DNA of 64,000 nucleotides from Galbitalea sp036266835 (GTDB lineage Bacteria > Actinomycetota > Actinomycetes > Actinomycetales > Microbacteriaceae): the NCBI GenBank assembly GCA_036266835.1, contig DATAXD010000012.1, positions 1-64,000 of the forward strand, read 5' to 3'. Positions 56,498-63,270 of this stretch are shown here, piece after piece (position 1 is the first letter of the stretch; each line of letters begins with the position of its first letter). The position numbers were made by a program, and so were the translations under genes. The notes under the pieces are model-generated. The model made no database searches and was not told the origin of the DNA. It was given only the letters and a program-made list of their open reading frames with translations.

Positions 56498-57160
56498 ATG
56501 GACAACTTCAATTTGGGCTCGGCAATCGCCCGGCCGACCGGCGAGTCCCGCTACATCCTTCCGACGTTCGAGGAGCGCACCGCCTACGGCTACAAGCGCC
56601 AGGACCCGTACGCGAAACTCTTCGAGGACCGCATCATTTTCCTCGGGGTGCAGATCGACGACGCATCCGCGGATGACGTCATGGCGCAACTGCTCGTGCT
56701 GGAGAGCCAGGATCCGGATCGCGACATCCTGATGTACATCAACTCGCCGGGTGGATCGTTCACGGCCATGACCGCGATCTACGACACGATGCAGTACATC
56801 CGTCCCCAGGTTCAGACGTTTGCGCTCGGACAGGCAGCCTCTGCAGCTGCAGTGCTGTTGGCCGCTGGCGCCCCCGGCAAGCGACTCGCGCTTCCGAATG
56901 CACGGATCCTCATCCATCAGCCGGCTGCCGGCTCGGAGGGAACGAGCCAGGCATCCGATATCGAGATCCAGGCTCGCGAAATCCTGCGCATGCGCACCTG
57001 GCTCGAGGACACGCTCTCGCTGCACTCGAACCGCACGGCCGAGCAGGTCAACAAGGACATCGATCGTGACAAGATCCTGAGCGCGACCGAGGCCCTGGAG
57101 TACGGACTCATCGACCAGGTGCTGGCACCGCGCAAGAGCGTCCCCGCCCTGGTCAAGTAG
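56498..57160 (+). CDS. clpP2: ATP-dependent Clp protease proteolytic subunit ClpP2
   Basis: A 220-residue partner subunit. The N-terminal pro-region-like stretch SRYILPTFEERTAYGYKRQDPYAKLFEDRIIFLG is typical of ClpP2. Ser115 lies in GQAASAAAVLLAAG, His140 in ILIHQPAAG, and the Asp in the DRDKILSATEALEYG region. In mycobacteria ClpP1P2 is essential and needs activator peptides; the same two-subunit design is expected here. AGGAAC precedes the ATG. Confidence 0.96.
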   Translation: MDNFNLGSAIARPTGESRYILPTFEERTAYGYKRQDPYAKLFEDRIIFLGVQIDDASADDVMAQLLVLESQDPDRDILMYINSPGGSFTAMTAIYDTMQYIRPQVQTFALGQAASAAAVLLAAGAPGKRLALPNARILIHQPAAGSEGTSQASDIEIQAREILRMRTWLEDTLSLHSNRTAEQVNKDIDRDKILSATEALEYGLIDQVLAPRKSVPALVK

Positions 57161-57213
57161 CTCAGACTTCGTGTTCCGACCTTGCGATCGGGCGAGGGAC
57201 CAGGGGCGAGTAG

Positions 57214-57834
57214 CTAGGCGGTCGGCTTGCGGCGACGACTCGTGAGCAGGATAACCAGCGTCAGGATGACTCCGAGCCCGACCGCTCCGCCGCCGATGCC
57301 GAGCACCAGGCCGAGATTGGCGCTCGGCTTCGAAAAGGCGTCCGTACCAAGATGCGGATCCGGGGGAGCGGTGCCGCCGGACAGGCCGTGGCAATCCTGC
57401 GGATGACTCGACCCGACCGCGGGCGTGAACGCGCCGCTCGGCTTCCACGTGAAGGTGAACGAGTTCGAGACGATGTGACCGTCGGCGGAGACGATCTGCC
57501 AGATGACGGTGTACTTGCCGGGCGCGCCGATCACCGGCGCGATCGACATGCTCGGCCCGGTGACGGTCACGCAGCCGTTCCCGTAGAACGTGTGGTGCGC
57601 ATCCTCGACGTCGAAGGCGAAGCCGGATCCGTGTCCCGACAGGTCAAGCAGACCCTCGTTCGTGGTGATGATGAATCGGTGGGGCAGCTTCGTGAGCACC
57701 TGCCCGGCGGCCGGATCCGACGAAACGAGATAGTTGTGCGCCCATGCGGGACCGGCGAGTCCAAGCACGGATGCGGCCACGATAGCGGCGCCCAGGACGA
57801 CCGCGGCTGCCCGGCGGCTGGCTCCCAATTTCAC
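57214..57834 (-). CDS. CopC-domain exported protein with C-terminal membrane anchor
   Basis: A 206-residue protein: signal peptide (MKLGASRRAAAVVLGAAIVA, cleaved at AWA-HN), a CopC domain (HNYLVSSDPAAGQVLTKLPH, VSADGHIVSNSFTFTW) and a C-terminal membrane segment LGLVLGIGGGAVGLGVILTLVILL with an Arg-rich tail. The mature N-terminal His is a copper(II) ligand in CopC proteins, and the later DGH may add another. Copper binding at the outer face is inferred. The GTG at 57834 lies 7 nt from TAGCGT; an alternative GTG three codons earlier would overlap the -10. Confidence 0.87.
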   Translation of the reverse strand: MKLGASRRAAAVVLGAAIVAASVLGLAGPAWAHNYLVSSDPAAGQVLTKLPHRFIITTNEGLLDLSGHGSGFAFDVEDAHHTFYGNGCVTVTGPSMSIAPVIGAPGKYTVIWQIVSADGHIVSNSFTFTWKPSGAFTPAVGSSHPQDCHGLSGGTAPPDPHLGTDAFSKPSANLGLVLGIGGGAVGLGVILTLVILLTSRRRKPTA

Positions 57835-57841
57835 GAAATTC

Positions 57842-57847
57842 ACGCTA
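57842..57847 (-). promoter_or_regulatory. -10 box (TAGCGT), leaderless GTG start
   Basis: TAGCGT on the minus strand, 7 nt before the GTG at 57834; it settles the choice between two in-frame GTG codons. Confidence 0.5.
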
Positions 57848-57960
57848 CGGCACGCCGAAGTCACAATTGTGTACGTTTGCTGGCAGTGTCCCTGCCACGG
57901 GTTAGGCTCGAACACACGCATTCGTGCGTTTCGTATTCGAAGCAGTAGGGGAGAGCGACA

Positions 57961-59238
57961 GTGGCCCGCATCGGGGAAAGCGCCGACCTGCTCAAGTGTT
58001 CTTTCTGCGGGAAGAGCCAGAAGCAGGTTCAGCAGCTGATTGCCGGTCCCGGTGTCTACATCTGCGATGAGTGCGTCGAACTCTGCAACGAGATCATCGA
58101 AGAGCGTCTGGCCGAAGCCGGCGAAGAGTCGTCGAGCGAGTTCGATCTGCCCAAGCCGAAAGAGATCTACGCGTTCCTCGAGGAATACGTCATCGGCCAG
58201 GAGGCCGCAAAGGTCGCTCTCTCGGTCGCGGTATACAACCACTACAAACGCATCCGCGCTCGCAACACGCTCAGCTCCGCTGACATCATCGACGATGTCG
58301 AGATCGCCAAGTCCAACATCCTGCTCATCGGCCCTACCGGGTGCGGCAAGACCTACCTTGCCCAGACACTCGCCAAGCGCCTCAACGTGCCATTCGCGGT
58401 CGCGGATGCGACGGCACTGACCGAAGCCGGATACGTCGGCGAGGATGTCGAGAACATCCTGCTCAAACTCATCCAGGCCGCCGACTACGACGTCAAGCGC
58501 GCCGAGACCGGCATCATCTACATTGACGAGATCGACAAGATTGCCCGAAAGGCAGAGAACCCGTCCATTACACGCGATGTATCGGGAGAGGGCGTTCAGC
58601 AGGCGCTGCTCAAGATTCTCGAGGGCACTGTGGCATCCGTTCCGCCGCAGGGTGGGCGCAAGCATCCGCACCAGGAGTTCATCCAGGTCGACACGACCAA
58701 CGTCCTCTTCATCGTTGCGGGGGCGTTCGCGGGCCTCGAGGAGATCATCTCCTCCCGTGCGGGCAAGAAGGGCATCGGGTTCGGTGCCCCATTGCACAGC
58801 AAGGATGACGACGTCAACCTGTTCGGCGAAGTACTACCGGAAGACCTGCACAAGTTCGGACTCATCCCGGAGTTCATCGGCCGTCTGCCCGTTGTTACGA
58901 CCGTCACCCAGCTCGACCAGGTTGCCCTCATGGACATCCTCACCCAGCCCAAGAACGCGCTCGTTCGCCAATACCAGCGGATGTTCGAGATCGACGGCGT
59001 CGACCTCGAGTTCGAGCCGGATGCGCTCGAAGCAATCGCCGACCTCGCGGTCCTGCGCAAGACCGGCGCCCGTGGCCTGCGCGCAATCCTCGAAGAGGTG
59101 CTCGGCCCGATCATGTTCGAGGTGCCCTCGACCGAGGATGTCGCCCGAGTGATCGTCACGAAGCAGGCGGTTCTCGACAACGCTGCCCCCACGATCGTGC
59201 CGCGCAAGAACGTTCGGCCCGCAGAGAAGTCCGCGTAG
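57961..59238 (+). CDS. clpX: ATP-dependent Clp protease ATP-binding subunit ClpX
   Basis: A 425-residue AAA+ unfoldase that feeds proteins to ClpP. The N-terminal zinc-binding domain has Cys pairs in KCSFCGK and ICDECVELC; Walker A is GPTGCGKTYLAQT, Walker B IIYIDEIDKI, the pore loop GYVGEDVEN, and the ClpP-binding loop lies near GFGAP. Length is normal. The GTG at 57961 has GGGGAGAG upstream, and TAGGCT at 57903 may be the -10. It is separated from clpP2 by the CopC-like gene on the other strand. Confidence 0.96.
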   Translation: MARIGESADLLKCSFCGKSQKQVQQLIAGPGVYICDECVELCNEIIEERLAEAGEESSSEFDLPKPKEIYAFLEEYVIGQEAAKVALSVAVYNHYKRIRARNTLSSADIIDDVEIAKSNILLIGPTGCGKTYLAQTLAKRLNVPFAVADATALTEAGYVGEDVENILLKLIQAADYDVKRAETGIIYIDEIDKIARKAENPSITRDVSGEGVQQALLKILEGTVASVPPQGGRKHPHQEFIQVDTTNVLFIVAGAFAGLEEIISSRAGKKGIGFGAPLHSKDDDVNLFGEVLPEDLHKFGLIPEFIGRLPVVTTVTQLDQVALMDILTQPKNALVRQYQRMFEIDGVDLEFEPDALEAIADLAVLRKTGARGLRAILEEVLGPIMFEVPSTEDVARVIVTKQAVLDNAAPTIVPRKNVRPAEKSA

Positions 59239-59272
59239 GGCGCAACCCAGTCGCCAGCCGCTTCTTAGGATG

Positions 59273-59291
59273 TGATACCAAACTGGTATCA
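59273..59291. promoter_or_regulatory. Toxin-antitoxin operator
   Basis: Perfect inverted repeat TGATACCA-AAC-TGGTATCA, overlapping the -10 box of the antitoxin gene, the usual place for autoregulation by the antitoxin or its complex. Confidence 0.75.
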
Positions 59292-59292
59292 T
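59287..59292 (+). promoter_or_regulatory. -10 box (TATCAT), leaderless start of the antitoxin
   Basis: TATCAT lies 7 nt before the ATG at 59300 and overlaps the operator. Confidence 0.5.
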
Positions 59293-59299
59293 CTTGTCC

Positions 59300-59506
59300 A
59301 TGGCAATGGCTCTCCGGTTTCCCACAGACCTCGACGCTGCGCTCCAAAAGATTGCGGACGCCCGGCATACTTCCAAGACCGCCCTGGTGCTGGGCGCATT
59401 GGAGGCGTACGTGATCAGTGAAACCAAGACAGACCAGGTAATGGCGAGCGTTGAGCGAACTCTCTCGCGCGATGCTGAACTCCTCACGCGCCTCGAAGAC
59501 GCGTGA
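59300..59506 (+). CDS. Antitoxin of a Doc-type toxin-antitoxin pair (ribbon-helix-helix-like)
   Basis: A 68-residue protein: an N-terminal strand MAMALRFPTDLDAALQKIADARHTSKTALVL typical of ribbon-helix-helix DNA-binding antitoxins, then a helical tail (TDQVMASVERTLSRDAELLTRLE) that would wrap the toxin. The ATG at 59300 lies 7 nt from TATCAT; an in-frame TTG two codons earlier is less likely. Its stop overlaps the toxin start (GTGA), giving coupled synthesis with the antitoxin first. Confidence 0.85.
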   Translation: MAMALRFPTDLDAALQKIADARHTSKTALVLGALEAYVISETKTDQVMASVERTLSRDAELLTRLEDA

Positions 59507-59874
59507 CCGTCTATCTCGACCCCGAGGATGCTCTGCCCGCGGTAGCTCGTCTTGGCCTATACCTTCGCGACGAAGGACTGCTCTTTTCGGCCCTTGCACG
59601 ACCCGCAGCGAGCGCCTTTGGCGTCGATGCGTACGAGACCGTCGAGCTCAAGGCGGCAGCGCTGATGATGTCGATTGCGCGCAATCACGCTCTCCTGGAC
59701 GGTAACAAGCGCACATCGTGGGTGCTGACGACGGCCTTCCTGAACATAAATGGCTGGGACCTCGACATGACCCAGGACGAGAAGTTCGACCTTGTCCTCG
59801 CGGTCGCCCAAGGTTCCCTCGAACTCGACGAGATCGCGGGCGTCTTCGCCACGCATCTGGTTGCCGATTCCTGA
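59503..59874 (+). CDS. Doc/Fic-type toxin (death-on-curing family)
   Basis: A 123-residue Doc-family toxin. The active-site motif HALLDGNKRTS (residues 62-72) matches the Doc form of Fic motifs with the His, Asp, Asn, Lys and Arg in place. Doc enzymes phosphorylate elongation factor Tu and stop translation; others AMPylate targets. ALMMSIARNH and WVLTTAFLNINGWDLD are typical Doc flanks. It is paired with a small antitoxin, sits behind clpX, and ends with LVADS. Both genes look intact, so the system may be active. Confidence 0.9.
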   Translation: MTVYLDPEDALPAVARLGLYLRDEGLLFSALARPAASAFGVDAYETVELKAAALMMSIARNHALLDGNKRTSWVLTTAFLNINGWDLDMTQDEKFDLVLAVAQGSLELDEIAGVFATHLVADS

Positions 59875-59887
59875 CCCCGCCGCGCTT

Positions 59888-59893
59888 TAGGCT
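59888..59893 (+). promoter_or_regulatory. -10 box (TAGGCT) pointing to a non-canonical start
   Basis: TAGGCT lies 6 nt before ATC at 59900. In the other leaderless genes of this window that position holds ATG or GTG. Confidence 0.45.
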
Positions 59894-59899
59894 GGCACA

Positions 59900-61084
59900 A
59901 TCGTCCAGCCAATCGTCGCCGGCCTCGTCGGTGCCCTCACCGGGTTCGCGAGCACCTTTGTGCTCGTTCTCGCCGGGCTGCACACGGTCGGCGCGACACC
60001 CGCCGAGGCGGCGTCCGGCCTGCTCACGCTGTGCATCTTCCAGGCCGTGCTCGCGATTGTTCTGAGCCTTAGATACCGGATGCCGCTGTCCTTCGCGTGG
60101 TCGTCGCCGGGTGCCGCGCTGCTCATTGCCGCGCACGCGACGACGCACAGCTTCGCGGCCGCGGTGGGCGCATTCATGGTTTGCGGAGCGCTCACCGTAA
60201 TTACCGGCCTATGGCCCACGCTCACCCGGGCGATCACGCGCATCCCCACGCCGATCGCGAGTGCGATGCTCGCGGGCATCCTGTTCCCGATCTGTCTCGC
60301 GCCGATCGAGGCGTCCGTGAAACTGCCGCTGCTCGCTCTGCCCATTGTCGTGGTCTGGCTGGTGCTCTACGGGCTCGCGCCGCGCTGGGCGGTGCCCGGC
60401 GCGCTTGTGATGACGATCGTCGTGGTGGGCATCCACGCGGGAACCGGATGGCTGCACAGCAGCCTCGTCGTGCCGCAGGTTCAATTAGTGCCGCCATCCT
60501 TTCAACCGCTGGTGATCGTGAGCCTGGGCGTCCCGCTGTTCCTCGTGACGATGGCGGGTCAGAACGTGCCCGGCTTCGCAGTGCTGAAGACGTTCGGATA
60601 CGAAGATGCCCCAGCGCGGCCCATCCTCGTCAGCTCTGGGGCGCTCAGCGTCGTTGGTGCGCTCTTCGGGGCCCACGTGCTGAACCTCGCCGCTCTGACT
60701 GCGGCGATCATGGCGGGCCCGGACGCCCATCCGGACCGGTCCAAACGATGGGTCGCGAGTGTCACCGCCGGGGCCGTTTACATTCTCCTCGGCCTTGCCG
60801 CCGGACTCGCGTCCTCACTGGTTGCCGCGACCCCGCCGCTTCTGATCACCACGATCGCGGGGCTTGCGATGCTGGGAGCTCTGGTGAGCGCCATCGCGGC
60901 GTCGCTCGAACAGCCAGAGAACCGGATCGTCGCGATCCTGACGTTCCTGGTCGTCGCCTCCGGCATCGTGATCGTGGGCGTCGGCTCAGCGTTCTGGGGG
61001 TTGCTGGTGGGCGGGATTGTGATGCTGTGGCTGGCCTGGCATCGCCGCCGTCGCGACCGCAAAGATGTCACCAGTACCTCCTAG
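59900..61084 (+). CDS. BenE-type benzoate/H+ symporter family transporter, apparent ATC start
   Basis: A transporter of about 394 residues with 10-12 hydrophobic segments. From 59900 the frame reads IVQPIVAGLVGALTGFASTF, the expected first BenE segment, then VLVLAGLHTVGATPAEAASG, PLSFAWSSPGAALLIAA, FMVCGALTVITGLWP and GQNVPGFAVLKTFGY. No ATG, GTG or TTG is found in frame between the upstream stop (59888) and GTG 59960, which would delete most of segment 1. TAGGCT-N6 points at ATC 59900. Either AUC is used, the start codon is mutated, or translation begins at 59960. Family members import benzoate or related aromatic acids; substrate unproven. Confidence 0.75.
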   Translation: MVQPIVAGLVGALTGFASTFVLVLAGLHTVGATPAEAASGLLTLCIFQAVLAIVLSLRYRMPLSFAWSSPGAALLIAAHATTHSFAAAVGAFMVCGALTVITGLWPTLTRAITRIPTPIASAMLAGILFPICLAPIEASVKLPLLALPIVVVWLVLYGLAPRWAVPGALVMTIVVVGIHAGTGWLHSSLVVPQVQLVPPSFQPLVIVSLGVPLFLVTMAGQNVPGFAVLKTFGYEDAPARPILVSSGALSVVGALFGAHVLNLAALTAAIMAGPDAHPDRSKRWVASVTAGAVYILLGLAAGLASSLVAATPPLLITTIAGLAMLGALVSAIAASLEQPENRIVAILTFLVVASGIVIVGVGSAFWGLLVGGIVMLWLAWHRRRRDRKDVTSTS

Positions 61085-61087
61085 CGT
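61082..61087 (+). promoter_or_regulatory. -10 box (TAGCGT), leaderless start
   Basis: TAGCGT lies 6 nt before the ATG at 61094; its TAG is the stop codon of the transporter gene. Confidence 0.5.
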
Positions 61088-61093
61088 GGGGCC

Positions 61094-62188
61094 ATGGAGC
61101 CTTTTACGATCTCGGTAGCCGACACCGAACTCGACGACCTCCGCGCGCGGCTCGAGCGCACCCGCTATGCGACTTCTGCGCCAGGTGACCCGTGGGTCGC
61201 GGGCGTTCCGCCGGAGTACCTGCGCGAGCTCGTTGACTATTGGCGCGAGGGCTACGACTGGCGCTATCAGGAGGCTCGGCTCAATGCCTACCCGCAGTTC
61301 GTCACCGAGATCGCGGGCGCCATGGTGCATTTCGTGCACCTGCGCTCCGACAATCCGGATGCGATTCCGATCATCCTGGGACATGGCTGGCCATACACGT
61401 TTGTCGAGATGCTGCCGCTCGCCGACGAGTTAGGCGACTTCTCAGTTGTCGTGCCCTCACTTCCCGGATACGGCTTCTCCGGTGTGCCCGCTGCCGGCGC
61501 CGTCACCGGTGAGTCGATCGCGCAAACCTGGCACGCGCTCATGGCGCAACTCGGGTATGACCGCTACCTGACCTATGGCGAAGACATCGGGGCCGGCGCG
61601 AGCGACTGGCTGGCGGCGCTGCATCCCGAGTCCGTCCGCGGCATCCACGCGTCGCACGCCGGGTTCCCACCCCGCGAACGCCGGGACGACCTGTCACCGG
61701 TGGAGACCGATTTCTTCGAGTGGCTGAGAGACGTGTGGAGTGGCGGTGAGGCCTACAGCGAGATGCAGGCGACCAGGCCGGATACGCTGGCCGCCAGCCT
61801 GTCGGATTCGCCCGCGGGGTTGGCCGCCTGGATCGTCGAGAAGTTCAGGGAGTGGAGCGACACCCGCGGCGAGCTCGAGTCGAGCTTCAGCAAAGACCAG
61901 TTGCTGACGACCGTGATGATTTACTGGATCACGAACTCGATCGCTACCTCTTTTCGGCCCTACTACGACCATCACCGGGCGACGCCGCTGCCCCTGATTA
62001 CTGTCCCTGCCGGGGTGACGGTGCAGCAGCACGAGAAACGCTATCCGCGCGAGCTCGCCGATCGCACCTATGCGGATGTGCGCTTCTTCCACCTGCTCGA
62101 GCGCGGCGGCCATTTCACCGCCGCGGAAGCGCCCGACCTGGTCGCGGCAGACATCCGATCGTTCGTCGCTACGCTCCACGCGGAATGA
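61094..62188 (+). CDS. Epoxide hydrolase (EHN family)
   Basis: A 364-residue epoxide hydrolase. The N-terminal EHN region has FTISVADTELDDLRARLERTRY and WREGYDWRYQEARLNAYPQF; the alpha/beta-hydrolase core has HGWPYTFVEM (oxyanion), the nucleophile Asp in YGEDIGAGASDW, and the C-terminal His in RGGHFTAAEAPDL. It opens epoxides to diols, in detoxification or hydrocarbon/terpene breakdown. The ATG is leaderless-type and the transporter stop forms the -10. It may work with the BenE-like transporter before it, but linkage is only positional. Confidence 0.9.
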   Translation: MEPFTISVADTELDDLRARLERTRYATSAPGDPWVAGVPPEYLRELVDYWREGYDWRYQEARLNAYPQFVTEIAGAMVHFVHLRSDNPDAIPIILGHGWPYTFVEMLPLADELGDFSVVVPSLPGYGFSGVPAAGAVTGESIAQTWHALMAQLGYDRYLTYGEDIGAGASDWLAALHPESVRGIHASHAGFPPRERRDDLSPVETDFFEWLRDVWSGGEAYSEMQATRPDTLAASLSDSPAGLAAWIVEKFREWSDTRGELESSFSKDQLLTTVMIYWITNSIATSFRPYYDHHRATPLPLITVPAGVTVQQHEKRYPRELADRTYADVRFFHLLERGGHFTAAEAPDLVAADIRSFVATLHAE

Positions 62189-62216
62189 CATCGGCCGCAC
62201 CAGCGTTGAGCACATC

Positions 62217-63236
62217 GTGACTGCGCTATGCGACCTGCCACTCTCTGTCCTCGACCTGGCGTCCGTCTACGAGGGGATGACGCACGCCGAGGCGATTGCG
62301 CAGACCATCGAAACAGCGAAGCTCGCCGACGACCTCGGCTACCGCCGTTTCTGGGTCGCCGAGCACCACGGCATGCCCGCCGTGGCGAGCTCTGCGCCGG
62401 CGGTTCTGATCGGGGCAATCGCGGATGCCACCGAGCGCATCCGGGTCGGCTCTGGTGGTGTCATGCTTCCGAACCATTCGTCGCTGGTCGTTGCCGAGCA
62501 GTTCGGCACGCTGGTAGCCCTGCACGGCGACCGCATCGATCTCGGGCTCGGTCGGGCGCCCGGCACCGACCAACTGACGGCATCCATCCTGCGCCGCAAC
62601 GTCGGTGCGGAGTCCGTGGATGACTTTCCGAACCAGGTCGTAGAACTGCTCGCATTCTTCGGCACGATCCCTCCTCTCGAAAACGGTCTTGGCGCGCAGC
62701 CCGCTGCCCATCCCGGCCTCGGGGACTCACCCGAGCTATGGCTGCTCGGATCGAGCGGGTTCAGCGCACAGCTGGCCGGGATGCTCGGCTTGCCGTTCGC
62801 CTTCGCCCACCACTTTGCCGGCGGCGACAACACGCCTGCGGCCTTCCAGCTCTATCGCGAGAGCTTCGAACCGTCCATCCTGCTGGCCGAACCGCACTCG
62901 ATGGTTGCCGTCGCGGCGGTCGTGGGCGACGACCAGGCCGATGCCGACCGGCTCGCTCTTCCGAATGGTCTGTACTTCAGCCGCCTGCGATCGGGAGCCC
63001 GTCCCGGTCGCATCCCGACACTCGCCGAGGCCGAGGCACACGACTGGACGCCAGCCGAGCTCGAGTTCGTGCGCCAACGCAACGCGCAGCAGGCAGTCGG
63101 CGATCTCGCGACGGTCACCGGCCGTATCGAGGCACTTGCCGAGGCAAGCAAAGCGGATGAGGTCATCGTGGTTCCGCAAGGCCCGAACCTCGAAACGAAG
63201 CTTCGGACCCTGCGGGACCTCATGCCAGCAGCCTGA
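62217..63236 (+). CDS. LLM class flavin-dependent oxidoreductase
   Basis: A 339-residue luciferase-like monooxygenase family protein (MsnO8/YhbW-like). LPLSVLDLASVYEGMTHAEAIAQTIETAKLADDLGYRRFWVAEHHGMPAVASSAPAV is partly quoted as SVLDLASVYEG and FWVAEHHGMP, the signature; RIRVGSGGVMLPNHSSLVVAEQFGTL and LGLGRAPGTD follow. Such proteins use FMN or F420. The GTG at 62217 gives the usual start; no good ribosome binding site is seen. It lies 28 bp after the epoxide hydrolase gene and may be co-transcribed. Confidence 0.9.
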   Translation: MTALCDLPLSVLDLASVYEGMTHAEAIAQTIETAKLADDLGYRRFWVAEHHGMPAVASSAPAVLIGAIADATERIRVGSGGVMLPNHSSLVVAEQFGTLVALHGDRIDLGLGRAPGTDQLTASILRRNVGAESVDDFPNQVVELLAFFGTIPPLENGLGAQPAAHPGLGDSPELWLLGSSGFSAQLAGMLGLPFAFAHHFAGGDNTPAAFQLYRESFEPSILLAEPHSMVAVAAVVGDDQADADRLALPNGLYFSRLRSGARPGRIPTLAEAEAHDWTPAELEFVRQRNAQQAVGDLATVTGRIEALAEASKADEVIVVPQGPNLETKLRTLRDLMPAA

Positions 63237-63270
63237 GCGACTCACCCACGAGGTCGTCAGGCGCGATCCA

